DNA of 64,000 nucleotides from Lentimicrobiaceae bacterium (GTDB taxonomy: Bacteria > Bacteroidota > Bacteroidia > Bacteroidales > Lentimicrobiaceae). The position numbers were made by a program, and so were the translations under genes. Numbering within the stretch: the stretch's first letter is position 1; every line of letters starts with the position of its first letter. The notes beneath the pieces are model-generated. The model had not been told where the DNA came from, ran no database searches, and saw only the letters and a program-made list of their open reading frames with translations. Of this stretch, positions 1 through 8,388 are shown piece after piece. Location: assembly GCA_020636745.1 (NCBI GenBank), contig JACJXH010000004.1:186001-250000 (forward strand), given 5' to 3'.

Positions 1-2512
1 CCAGAATACGCGTTATAAACCCATCGAGTTGCTGCACCATAAATGCAGAAGAAAGCATTTCGCGGTAGAACTGCTCCGATTTTCTTACCAAAAACTGCTT
101 GCCCCCTACCCCGTCTGACTTCATCTCATCGGGAAACAACTGAGGAATCACTACTTTAAGCTGCCGATCATAATTCCGGAGAAAATACTTACTGATAATT
201 TCGCGAACGCTGCTTAACATAAACTGCAGGATGTTGATATACTGACCTACAGAAAAACTGGCAGAATTCAGACTGAACCTAAACATTTTCAGGTTTGAGT
301 TATAACCCTGATCACTGATACCGTCAAGTTCAAGTCCTTCGCGGAATAGTTCAAGAACCAGATAAATCCTCCGGAGTGTTTTGGCCGTAATATAATCGAG
401 GTTAATACTGCTGATAAGTTGCTCCATTAAACCAGCCGCTACTTTTTCGAGTCTGAAAATCAGGCCCAGGGCTTCAAATTTGGGTTCACGGTATTTTCCG
501 TACATGCTGGGAATACCAATGGCAATATGCCGTTTGTGATAAATATCCTCCCATCCTTCGGTTTTCTCATCGTTCATAATAATGGTGTTCAGCCTTCGCA
601 TAAAATTAAACACCTGCCTTAACGAACGGTCGGGATTATTGCGTTCCAGCACACCCAGCAATCCATCAATATCAGTTTGATTAAAGAAACTGAATTTACG
701 CAGCAGCATACCGAGATTCACTGTATTGAAAGAGTATTTTTCACGAAGCAACTCCATCAGCCTGAAGATATAATACAAGCGTTGCTTATCCAGGGTATTG
801 TCAGAATTCAGTGCATCCAACTGTTTACGCAGCTTGTCAGATGGGATATTCATCAAATCTTCGGGTCCTGAATGTGTAGCCTGGCAAAGCTCAATCATCA
901 ATGCATTGATTCCAGTAAACCACATAGAGTCAAGCGACATACTGAGCTTTACGTCTTCAGGCAGTTTTTTGTCGAGCAAATCAGAGTTTCCGTCGTACCA
1001 GTACCGCATAATATTGCCGGTGAGCTCAATATGAGTATTGTTGCTTTCGGTATGCACCTGCTTGCGCAGAAAATGGATAAGCCTGTCGTTGCGGTGCGAC
1101 AATTCATCCATTGCTGTGGTAACTTCGCGCAGTTCGCCTTCGGCTCCAATCTCATTAAAATAAACCGGAAAAATTCTTGCCAGTTGTTTGATATGTTTGA
1201 AAATTGGCCGGATATCGGAGTTAAGCAGGGCTGTTACATCGCGTTGAAACAGGTCGGTATCAGAAACAAATACCCCGCCAAGCCGCAAGTGAATAATGAG
1301 CGCCGACAACAAATCGCGGAAAGTAAGCGGCGAATATTCAATCAGCTCCATCCAAACGCGCACATTTTTAATGTGGTATTCGTTTACTGCCAGTTGCCAG
1401 TCTTTGCTGATATACATAACACCGGGCGAAATAAAGCCATGCCTGATGAGCAGTTTCTCAAAATGAGAAATATGGAAATCATTGTCAGTTCTGAAAATCT
1501 CTTTCCCCAGGGTAAGAATACAATCGAGAACAGTGCCCTGATTACTTTCTTTCAGGTCGCCAAAGAGCCTGAAAATATTGTCGAGAAATCCGAAAACCTC
1601 ATCACTGGTGAGTTCATTTTTTATATTTCTCAGCAAATTATTAAAATCGCGGAGCAGCAGCTCTTTTTGATTTTGCATAGCTTCGAGGTGAAGCAGATAG
1701 AGCAGGTAAAAGAACTTTTCATGAAAGCGTTCGAAACCGTGATGCAGCTGCCTTACATGCAGCGAAATATCATTATATCCGGGAATGGCCAGCAAGTCAT
1801 CCCAGGTTTTAGCTTCCTCAGCCTTTGATATCAAATCGTTAAACCAATCATTGTTGATTTCACCAAATTTGTCGCGGCTTTTGGCACTAAACAACTTCTT
1901 GCGTTCGGCCAGCCATTCATCAACTCTGGTGCTTGAATTCCAATAGGCCGAAGTGGCGATAAGTGTTTTGCGGGCCAGTTCAAATGCAGGCGCGCCGGTA
2001 TGGCCGGGCCAGTTGGCATTGGCAAAAACACGTATGATAAATGTAGAATTTCTGATAACGGCAACCTGATGCTTTGCCATGGATTTATCAATTATCTCAA
2101 CCGCTTTGGCGATCGCTTCAGCTCTTGAAGCCTGTGACTCCAGGAATTTTTCGATAATCTCAATCAGCGTATGAATGGCATCATCACCAATCGCTTCTTT
2201 CAAATCGCGGGCAAACAAACCCTCATAAAGATTCAGGATGGATTCCCAGGCAAAATCAGCCTGCTCATGTTTATCATAAAACCAGAAATCGCCCAGGCTG
2301 ATGTTGCGCAGCTGGCCTGCCACAAACGCACTGTTTGAAAAGGGATGATTGTATTCATTCAGGCAATCGGTAACACGTGAATGAATGCTGTAATAATCAG
2401 CTGACAATTCTCTGAATTTCAAATGATCGGGAGGTATATTGATTTTCTCGGTCCATGTTTCGCGCAAGTTGGCAGCCAAAGCATCCGATTTTAGCATATT
2501 CTGTTGATCCAT
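1..2512 (-). CDS. Large conserved protein, 3' part off the window; resembles the N-terminal module of a PEP/pyruvate-binding (PPDK-like) protein
   Basis: An open minus-strand frame runs from an ATG at 2512 to the left edge (837 codons, no stop). An in-frame TAA lies three codons upstream of the ATG and fixes the start. The protein is helical and mostly soluble, with no signal peptide. From memory, its motifs (for example FPVYFNEIGAEGELREVTTA and RQVHTESNNTHIEL-like stretches, and HIAIGIPSMYGKYREPKFEA) match the long N-terminal region of Bacteroidetes proteins that carry a pyruvate-phosphate-dikinase ATP/PEP-binding domain at the C-terminus. That catalytic part would lie outside this window, so the enzyme assignment is inference. 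The gene stands alone here and diverges from the DedA gene. A 318-codon plus-strand ORF inside it is a shadow. Confidence 0.62.
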   Translation of the reverse strand, partial: MDQQNMLKSDALAANLRETWTEKINIPPDHLKFRELSADYYSIHSRVTDCLNEYNHPFSNSAFVAGQLRNISLGDFWFYDKHEQADFAWESILNLYEGLFARDLKEAIGDDAIHTLIEIIEKFLESQASRAEAIAKAVEIIDKSMAKHQVAVIRNSTFIIRVFANANWPGHTGAPAFELARKTLIATSAYWNSSTRVDEWLAERKKLFSAKSRDKFGEINNDWFNDLISKAEEAKTWDDLLAIPGYNDISLHVRQLHHGFERFHEKFFYLLYLLHLEAMQNQKELLLRDFNNLLRNIKNELTSDEVFGFLDNIFRLFGDLKESNQGTVLDCILTLGKEIFRTDNDFHISHFEKLLIRHGFISPGVMYISKDWQLAVNEYHIKNVRVWMELIEYSPLTFRDLLSALIIHLRLGGVFVSDTDLFQRDVTALLNSDIRPIFKHIKQLARIFPVYFNEIGAEGELREVTTAMDELSHRNDRLIHFLRKQVHTESNNTHIELTGNIMRYWYDGNSDLLDKKLPEDVKLSMSLDSMWFTGINALMIELCQATHSGPEDLMNIPSDKLRKQLDALNSDNTLDKQRLYYIFRLMELLREKYSFNTVNLGMLLRKFSFFNQTDIDGLLGVLERNNPDRSLRQVFNFMRRLNTIIMNDEKTEGWEDIYHKRHIAIGIPSMYGKYREPKFEALGLIFRLEKVAAGLMEQLISSINLDYITAKTLRRIYLVLELFREGLELDGISDQGYNSNLKMFRFSLNSASFSVGQYINILQFMLSSVREIISKYFLRNYDRQLKVVIPQLFPDEMKSDGVGGKQFLVRKSEQFYREMLSSAFMVQQLDGFITRIL

Positions 2513-2673
2513 AAAAGCTTATTTTGGCGCTAATTTAACAATTATTCAAAACGGCACTAAGAATTGACCGAATAATGGACGGCCGGTATTTTTTGTCATC
2601 AAAAGCAATAATTTATGTAAGATTAAACAAATAAATCCTTCATCAGTTATTTTAAGTCATGGTTTTTTTAACC

Positions 2674-2681
2674 TAAATTTG
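2674..2681 (+). promoter_or_regulatory. Bacteroidetes-type -7 element (TAAATTTG) of the DedA gene
   Basis: It matches TAnnTTTG exactly and lies 19 bases before the DedA start codon. The -33 TTG is weak. Confidence 0.55.
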
Positions 2682-2700
2682 CCCACCAAACCAAAACACT

Positions 2701-3330
2701 ATGCTAGAATTTCTGCACTCAGTCATCGACTGGTACATGATGAATATCAGTTACCTGACCGTATTTTTATTAATGGCCATCGAAGGCTCATTTATTCCTT
2801 TCCCATCGGAAGTTGTTATACCTCCTGCCGCATGGAAAGCCGCTCAGGGCGATTTAAATGTTTATATGGTAGTAGTAGCCGGCACTGCAGGCGCGCTGGC
2901 AGGCTCGCTTATCAACTACTTTCTTTCTTATTACCTGGGAAGAAAAATTGTGTATGCTTTTGCCGACACCCGCGTGGCTCGTATGCTGCTGATAACGCCC
3001 GAAAAAGTTGAAAAAGCTGAACATTACTTTGTTAAACACGGTCGCAGTTCCACATTTATAGGAAGGCTGGTTCCAGGTGTTAGACAACTTATTTCAATTC
3101 CGGCCGGCCTTTCAAAAATGCCATTGAAAGATTTTATTGTGTATACACTGCTGGGAGCTGGCATCTGGAACATTATTCTGGCTGCGCTGGGATATTTCCT
3201 TTATTCACAAAAAGAACTGCTTGACCTATATTACAAAGAGCTTTCATACATCATGCTCGTGCTGGGCATTCTGTTTGTTGCTTACCTGATATTCAGCGGG
3301 ATGCGCAAAAAAGCCAGCAAAGCAAGCTGA
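2701..3330 (+). CDS. DedA/SNARE-associated family membrane protein
   Basis: This 209-residue polytopic inner-membrane protein belongs to the DedA (VTT domain) family, implicated in lipid carrier or phospholipid flipping and membrane homeostasis. Family signatures are visible: the acidic re-entrant motif EGSFIPFPSE at residues 28-37 and FIGRLVPGVRQLISIPAG at 119-136, which carries the conserved arginines. Hydrophobic segments lie near 15-40, 55-80, 145-168 and 182-200, followed by a short basic tail (RKKASK). The length is normal for the family. It is a single gene with its own promoter and a strong terminator, which separates it from the next gene. The substrate cannot be told from sequence. 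Confidence 0.93.
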   Translation: MLEFLHSVIDWYMMNISYLTVFLLMAIEGSFIPFPSEVVIPPAAWKAAQGDLNVYMVVVAGTAGALAGSLINYFLSYYLGRKIVYAFADTRVARMLLITPEKVEKAEHYFVKHGRSSTFIGRLVPGVRQLISIPAGLSKMPLKDFIVYTLLGAGIWNIILAALGYFLYSQKELLDLYYKELSYIMLVLGILFVAYLIFSGMRKKASKAS

Positions 3331-3361
3331 TGAATTTAGAACATACAACATTTAATTTTGC

Positions 3362-3391
3362 AAAAAAAGACGCCGGAAATGGCGTCTTTTT
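3362..3391 (+). terminator. Intrinsic terminator after the DedA gene
   Basis: The hairpin AAAAAGACGCC / GGCGTCTTTTT has a six-base loop and is followed by T-rich sequence. It lies inside the longest reading of the next ORF, so the flavoprotein must start downstream. Confidence 0.85.
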
Positions 3392-3515
3392 GTTTGTATC
3401 AACCTCATTAAAAAACACCGTTTACCAACGAATTAAAGTCTCACAAACAAAGTCCCTTCTTATATGTTTACACAGATTTAACACCAGGCAACAGCCTGAT
3501 TATGATCTTGAAAAT

Positions 3516-4175
3516 ATGAAACGTAAATTAAGCCTGAATAAAGTAAAAGTAAGCCGGCAAACAGAAATAGCGCCGGGTGTATTTGTTCTCTCCTTTCCAC
3601 GTCCGTGGGATTTTGTTGCCGGGCAGGTGCTGGGCATTGGTGCACACGAAACTGACGAGGCACGCCTTTACAGCATTGCCAGCGGCGAACTCGACGATGA
3701 AGTTGACATTTTATACAACATCAATCCCGACGGGAAATTAACGCCCTGGCTGGCGAAGGTGAATACGGGCGACAATATATGGGTGAGCGAGCCATTTGGG
3801 TCATTCACCGGCACAGGGGAACCCGGCTGGTGGATTGCATCGGGCACAGGCATTGCCCCGTTCAGTGCCATGTTTCGTACAGGGTTAACCGCTGGCAAAA
3901 AACTGCTGCATGGCGGCCGCGACCTTCATTCTTTCTATTTCCATGAGAAATTTAAATCAACCTTCGGCGACAACTATGTGCGCTGCTGTTCAAGAGAAGA
4001 AGGCCCTGAAATATACCCGGGACGCCTTACCAAATACCTGAGCGAACAGGAACAACTTCCGGCCAACGAAAAGTATTATCTTTGCGGAAGCGCTGAAATG
4101 GTGGTCGAAGTACGCGACCTGTTGATTTCCAAAGGAATACCATTCAACAACATCATTTCGGAAATTTATTTTTAA
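3516..4175 (+). CDS. Ferredoxin-NADP reductase-like FAD/NAD(P)-binding oxidoreductase
   Basis: This 219-residue protein has the FNR fold: an FAD-binding barrel followed by a nucleotide-binding domain. RLYSIAS at residues 50-56 is the RxYS FAD-binding motif. GTGIAPF at 110-116 binds the pyridine nucleotide pyrophosphate. CGSAEMV at 190-196 is the family's C-terminal NAD(P) motif. The frame is open further upstream (to 3330), but that stretch contains the DedA terminator. I therefore chose the ATG at 3516, which starts right before the barrel. There is no signal peptide and no extra iron-sulfur domain, so the partner is probably a separate ferredoxin or flavodoxin. The stop is three bases before the rlmN start, so the two genes are co-transcribed. 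Confidence 0.86.
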   Translation: MKRKLSLNKVKVSRQTEIAPGVFVLSFPRPWDFVAGQVLGIGAHETDEARLYSIASGELDDEVDILYNINPDGKLTPWLAKVNTGDNIWVSEPFGSFTGTGEPGWWIASGTGIAPFSAMFRTGLTAGKKLLHGGRDLHSFYFHEKFKSTFGDNYVRCCSREEGPEIYPGRLTKYLSEQEQLPANEKYYLCGSAEMVVEVRDLLISKGIPFNNIISEIYF

Positions 4176-4178
4176 AGA

Positions 4179-5243
4179 ATGTCTGAAATAAAAGAATCTC
4201 TTTTTGGCAAAACACTTGCCGAGCTGACTGAAATATCAAAATCATTAGGACTGCCATCCTACACAGGCGGACAGATCGCTTATTGGCTATACAAAACTGA
4301 CGTGGTTTCATTTGATGAAATGTCGAACATTTCGAAAAAATCAAGGGCCCTGCTTCAGCAGAACTTTGATTTTGGCGTAAAAGCCCCTATGAGCGTCAAG
4401 GAATCAGCTGATGGTACGAAGAAATATCTGTTCAGTGCTGGCAACGGAAAATTTATTGAAGCAGCCTACATCCCCGATGGCAAACGACACACGCTGTGCG
4501 TTTCGTCGCAAGTGGGATGTAAAATGGGGTGCTTGTTCTGCATGACAGGAAAACAAGGGTTTCAGGGCCATCTTTCGGCTGGCGAAATCCTCAATCAGTT
4601 GCGCAGCATTCCCGAACGCAAGCTGATGACCAATATTGTTTACATGGGCATGGGCGAGCCATTTGACAACCTGGAAGCTGTGATGAAAAGTCAGGAGATT
4701 CTCACAGCTGAATATGGATTTGCCATCAGTGTGCGAAAAGTAACCGTTTCAACCATCGGTATCATACCGGCTATGCGCGAGTTTCTTGAAAAAAGTAAAT
4801 GCAACCTTGCCGTAAGTCTGCACACACCCTTCGACGACGAGCGCCGCAAACTAATGCCTATCCAAAACGTTTACCCGCTTAAAGAAGTTATTGCCACCAT
4901 TCAGGAATTTGACATCGGAAAATACCGCCGGGTTTCTTTTGAATACATTATGTTTAAAGGGGTAAACGACACCCGAAGGCATGTAAACGAACTGGCGCGC
5001 ATTCTCAACAAAGTCAAAAGCCGAATCAACCTTATCCGTTTTCACCCGATTCCCGATACACCTTTACTCAGCTCCGACGAGGCCACCATTCTTGACTTCC
5101 AGCAAGCACTCAATGACAAAGGCATTGTCACCACATTACGTGCATCGCGGGGACAGGATATTGAAGCTGCCTGCGGATTGCTTTCAACCAAAGAGCTGGT
5201 AAAAGCACAACGCGAAATGGAAGACAACAAGCCCAAAGCATAA
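4179..5243 (+). CDS. rlmN: Dual-specificity rRNA/tRNA adenine-C2 methyltransferase RlmN
   Basis: RlmN is a radical-SAM enzyme that methylates A2503 of 23S rRNA and A37 of some tRNAs. The radical-SAM cluster motif CKMGCLFC is at residues 114-121 (C114, C118, C121). The SAM-binding GMGEP is at 157-161. The methyl-carrying cysteine expected near the C-terminus is C332, in the stretch QDIEAACG. INLIRFHPIPD at 284-293 matches the family's INLIPxNP region. The length (354 residues) is normal. It follows the FNR-like gene with a three-base gap. This suggests, as inference only, that the flavoprotein may supply electrons for radical-SAM cluster reduction. Confidence 0.96.
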   Translation: MSEIKESLFGKTLAELTEISKSLGLPSYTGGQIAYWLYKTDVVSFDEMSNISKKSRALLQQNFDFGVKAPMSVKESADGTKKYLFSAGNGKFIEAAYIPDGKRHTLCVSSQVGCKMGCLFCMTGKQGFQGHLSAGEILNQLRSIPERKLMTNIVYMGMGEPFDNLEAVMKSQEILTAEYGFAISVRKVTVSTIGIIPAMREFLEKSKCNLAVSLHTPFDDERRKLMPIQNVYPLKEVIATIQEFDIGKYRRVSFEYIMFKGVNDTRRHVNELARILNKVKSRINLIRFHPIPDTPLLSSDEATILDFQQALNDKGIVTTLRASRGQDIEAACGLLSTKELVKAQREMEDNKPKA

Positions 5244-5422
5244 TTTTAAAAGTTAAATGCAGGAATCTGTGCCAATTTCTTGAGGATATTGACCCTTTTG
5301 CCAAGCCAAAGTGAGATTGAAAGTCCACACTCAGAAAACATTAGTATTGCTGTTTGCCTAAGCATGCAAGATCACAACGGTTTAACACATCAGTAAAACA
5401 CCATTCTAACTATAACAGCGCA

Positions 5423-6760
5423 ATGCACGATTTAACCGAGGGAAAACCCGGAAAACTGATATTACAATTTGCAACGCCAATGCTCATAGGCAATGTTTTT
5501 CAGCAACTATACAATGTTACTGACAGCATAATTGTGGGCAAATTTTTAGGCAAGGAAGCATTGGCTGCTGTAGGAGCCTCATTCCCGTTGATTTTTATGC
5601 TTATTTCATTTATAATAGGCATTGCGAGTGGCTCAACCATCATTATTGCGCAGTATTTCGGGGCAAAAGACATGGCCAGGGTGCGTAAGACCATTGACAC
5701 CATGTACATCTTCCTGTTTTTTGCCTCTATCCTGATAGCCATTGTGGGTATGGTTTTTAGTGGCCCGATTTTCAGATTGATAAAACTGCCTGAAGAACTG
5801 ATTCCGCATGCGGCACTATACATGAATGTGTACCTCTCAGGCATGATCTTCTTTTTTGGATTTAATGGCACAAGTGCCATTTTACGCGGGCTGGGCGATT
5901 CTAAGACCCCGCTTTATTTTCTGATTATCTCCACACTGGCCAATATTATTTTCGACCTTTTATTTATTGTAGTATTCAAATGGGGCATTGCAGGTGCCGC
6001 ACTGGCCACTGTATTGTCGCAGGCAGGTGCATTCCTTACTACTGTCATTTACCTTAACCGCACTCATGAAGTAATTAATCTCTCGTGGCGTAAGCTGGAT
6101 TGGGACCGCGATATATTCAAATCGAGTATTCGCATAGGTGTTCCAACCGGTTTTCAACAAACCTTTGTTTCATTGGGTATGCTGGCTTTGCTCAGAATAG
6201 TGAACGACTACGGCACCGATGCCGTGGCGGCATACAGCGTGGCCGGACGTATAGACGGCTTGGCTTCCTTGCCGGCCATGAACTTCGGACAAGCATTATC
6301 AACTTATACCGGACAAAATATCGGCGCCAATAAAACACCCAGGGTAAAACTGGGATTGGTGGCCACCCTCAACATTTCAACAGTGGTAGCTCTTGTTACA
6401 TCTGCCCTGGTCATCATTTTCAGGGAACCTCTTATGGCCATGTTTACCAATGACCAAAGCGTGATAGATATTGGCGCCCGCTATCTGCTCATTGTGGGCG
6501 GATTTTATATTTTCTTTTCCAGCATGTTTGTTGTGGGCGGAGTTATGCGCGGAGCAGGCGACACTATTATTCCCATGTTTATTACACTTTTTTCCCTCTG
6601 GATTGTCCGGATTCCAATTGCCTGGTTTTTATCACATCGAATAGGCATTGACGGTATATGGTGGGCTGTGCCTATTGCATGGTTCTTTGGGATGAGCTTT
6701 TCATATATATACTACCGCACCGGCAAATGGAAAACCAAGGCAGTGGTTAAATATCGCTAA
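5423..6760 (+). CDS. MATE family multidrug/cation antiporter
   Basis: This protein of about 445 residues has twelve predicted membrane helices in two homologous halves, as in MatE exporters. The N-terminal half carries the characteristic YNVTDSIIVGKFLGKEALAA stretch. The second half repeats the pattern around GMLALLRIVNDYGTDAVAAY. The start is the ATG at 5423, giving MHDLTEGKP, the usual beginning of this subfamily. A longer reading from a TTG at 5354 adds 23 residues of low-complexity sequence and is not supported. Transport is expected to be driven by a Na+ or H+ gradient, with substrates unknown. It is about 180 bases downstream of rlmN and could be separately transcribed. Confidence 0.92.
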   Translation: MHDLTEGKPGKLILQFATPMLIGNVFQQLYNVTDSIIVGKFLGKEALAAVGASFPLIFMLISFIIGIASGSTIIIAQYFGAKDMARVRKTIDTMYIFLFFASILIAIVGMVFSGPIFRLIKLPEELIPHAALYMNVYLSGMIFFFGFNGTSAILRGLGDSKTPLYFLIISTLANIIFDLLFIVVFKWGIAGAALATVLSQAGAFLTTVIYLNRTHEVINLSWRKLDWDRDIFKSSIRIGVPTGFQQTFVSLGMLALLRIVNDYGTDAVAAYSVAGRIDGLASLPAMNFGQALSTYTGQNIGANKTPRVKLGLVATLNISTVVALVTSALVIIFREPLMAMFTNDQSVIDIGARYLLIVGGFYIFFSSMFVVGGVMRGAGDTIIPMFITLFSLWIVRIPIAWFLSHRIGIDGIWWAVPIAWFFGMSFSYIYYRTGKWKTKAVVKYR

Positions 6761-6807
6761 ACTGTTCAATTGCCGGCATAGCCAGGCAAAGCCATCATTA
6801 AAAACAG

Positions 6808-7251
6808 TTAATCTACCACTACACCTTCGTGGGCAAGCTCAATTTCTTCAAAAACAACCTCCTGACCAGTTGCCGAAAGCCCTGCACTGTTAATCTTAAC
6901 TATACGGGCATTGTAAACTATCCATGCATGAACTGACCGGCCGTTCTCATCCTTCAATAAAATTCTGACATGAAAAGGCTGAGGCAAAGCAACATTCATC
7001 CATAAATCAAAGTCATCGCGATGAACAGAAAACCCACGTTTAAAAAATAAATGCCCGCGCTGTTGCGACACAATTCTGCCCACAGGGCCTTCAGGAAAAT
7101 AAAATCCGGCTTTATCTTTAAGATTGGCAGCAAGTCCTGACACTTCGCTGAAATAGCATATCCGGCCACCGAAACTAACTTCAAAACGCAGCGGAGGCCG
7201 ACTCCCTGCAACTGTTCCCCTTGAGTTTTCCATATCCATAAAGCATACCAA
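6808..7251 (-). CDS. Orphan phage/contractile-injection-system tail tube (gp19/Afp1-like) protein
   Basis: This 147-residue protein resembles the tail-tube family (phage T4 gp19, Afp1/Pvc1 of extracellular contractile injection systems). Visible family features in order are FSEVSGL at residues 34-40, FFKRG at 69-73, the hydrophobic LKDENG strand at 99-104, WIVYNARIVKI at 110-120 and the terminal E-I-E-L-A-H-E-G strand near 136-143. Length and order of elements agree with a single tube protomer. No sheath, baseplate, ATPase or spike gene is present in the window. Alternative starts are the ATGs at 7239 and 7233. It follows the membrane-protein gene with a 41-base gap and is probably co-transcribed with it. 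It could be a repurposed tube-fold protein or an eCIS/T6SS relic. Confidence 0.72.
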   Translation of the reverse strand: MVCFMDMENSRGTVAGSRPPLRFEVSFGGRICYFSEVSGLAANLKDKAGFYFPEGPVGRIVSQQRGHLFFKRGFSVHRDDFDLWMNVALPQPFHVRILLKDENGRSVHAWIVYNARIVKINSAGLSATGQEVVFEEIELAHEGVVVD

Positions 7252-7292
7252 AAGCCTAACAACTAAGCACTTACAATAGCCTAACCCTCTGT

Positions 7293-8201
7293 TTATTGGG
7301 GATGTTTGCGCCCCAGCCTTTCGTATTGGTTTGAAATGGCCAGAATAATTACTCCAAACAAAACAGCCACCAGAATTAAAATTACGCTAAGCAAACCTTC
7401 AATGCTAAATGACAATTTGATGAGGATAGTAGAAATAATAAAACCAGAATTTCTGATAACTCTGTGAAACTCATCCGTCAGTAAAAAAGAAATCAACAGC
7501 AAAAGCACATCTATTAAAATCAGCACTGTAAAAAACTCATCAAAAAACACTTTATTTACATCCTTGACCGAATAAACCAATTGGCTTATAGAGAAGAAAC
7601 TCTGATAAAACCAGCTGCCCAAACTAAAAAAAGCCAAAAGCAGAAAAACCGGAATCAAAATCATGGCAATGATCTCTTTCAGCCTGATAAACCGTTTGAC
7701 TTCAGGTGACAATTCCAAGGGTTTGCCCGACTCAATACACCTTCGCTCATTAAGTTTGTAAAAAATAAAAATCATAAAAAACAAAACAAGGGTGGCAGCC
7801 AAATCATAGGTAAACCTGAGGTCGCTGGCCACATTAAACCAATCGGGTGTAAATTCGAGTTGCGAAAGATCCTTAAAAACATTGCGGATAAGGATTAAGG
7901 TTATAATCTCATACTGCTTGCCAATGTAAAAAGTGGTTGATTTGGGAAGATAATACACCAACAGGTAAACCTCATAAATAAGAACAAAGGAAAAGGGAGT
8001 GTAAATTGCCGCAATGGGGTTGGTCAACAACCTGGAATATTCATCAAGTTGCAGAATATCAAAATCGTTGAGGAGCACGAGCATCAGATGCACGAAGAAA
8101 CTGATAATGGCAACTGAAATAATCACTTCTTCGCCTTTCACTCTTACTTTTTCGGAAAGCAAGCCGGCATAAAGCATCTTATAAATCTTCGTACTGTTCA
8201 T
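7293..8201 (-). CDS. Conserved polytopic membrane protein of unknown function
   Basis: This is a protein of about 302 residues if started at the ATG at 8201 (MNSTKIYKML). The frame stays open to 8366, but the extra N-terminal part reads like chance coding. I count about six or seven hydrophobic segments, separated by short charged loops such as LNERRCIESGKPLELSPEVKR in the middle. I recognise no transporter or enzyme motif. It lies directly upstream of the tail-tube-like gene on the same strand, so the two may work together, possibly as membrane anchor and tube-fold partner, but that is only inferred from proximity. The helicase gene ends 187 bases upstream of this start. Confidence 0.66.
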   Translation of the reverse strand: MNSTKIYKMLYAGLLSEKVRVKGEEVIISVAIISFFVHLMLVLLNDFDILQLDEYSRLLTNPIAAIYTPFSFVLIYEVYLLVYYLPKSTTFYIGKQYEIITLILIRNVFKDLSQLEFTPDWFNVASDLRFTYDLAATLVLFFMIFIFYKLNERRCIESGKPLELSPEVKRFIRLKEIIAMILIPVFLLLAFFSLGSWFYQSFFSISQLVYSVKDVNKVFFDEFFTVLILIDVLLLLISFLLTDEFHRVIRNSGFIISTILIKLSFSIEGLLSVILILVAVLFGVIILAISNQYERLGRKHPQ

Positions 8202-8388
8202 CAGTTCAGACTTGATGGCTATTATCAGCAAAAAACATATACCTTTCAGCCCGGAGTTTTTTCGGCAAGCGCTCAAAAAAGACCGGTAACAGCAAATATA
8301 GGAAAATAAAAAGAAAAAATGCCTGATAAAGGGACCAGGCAATTTCAGGAAATCAGCAAAGCACAAAAAGCATCAGTAAAGCAACTTA

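Noticed and set aside
872..1828. A 318-codon plus-strand ORF
   Set aside because: It lies antisense to the clearly coding minus-strand frame (837 codons, with conserved-looking motifs), has no promoter or family resemblance and shows the composition of a shadow frame.
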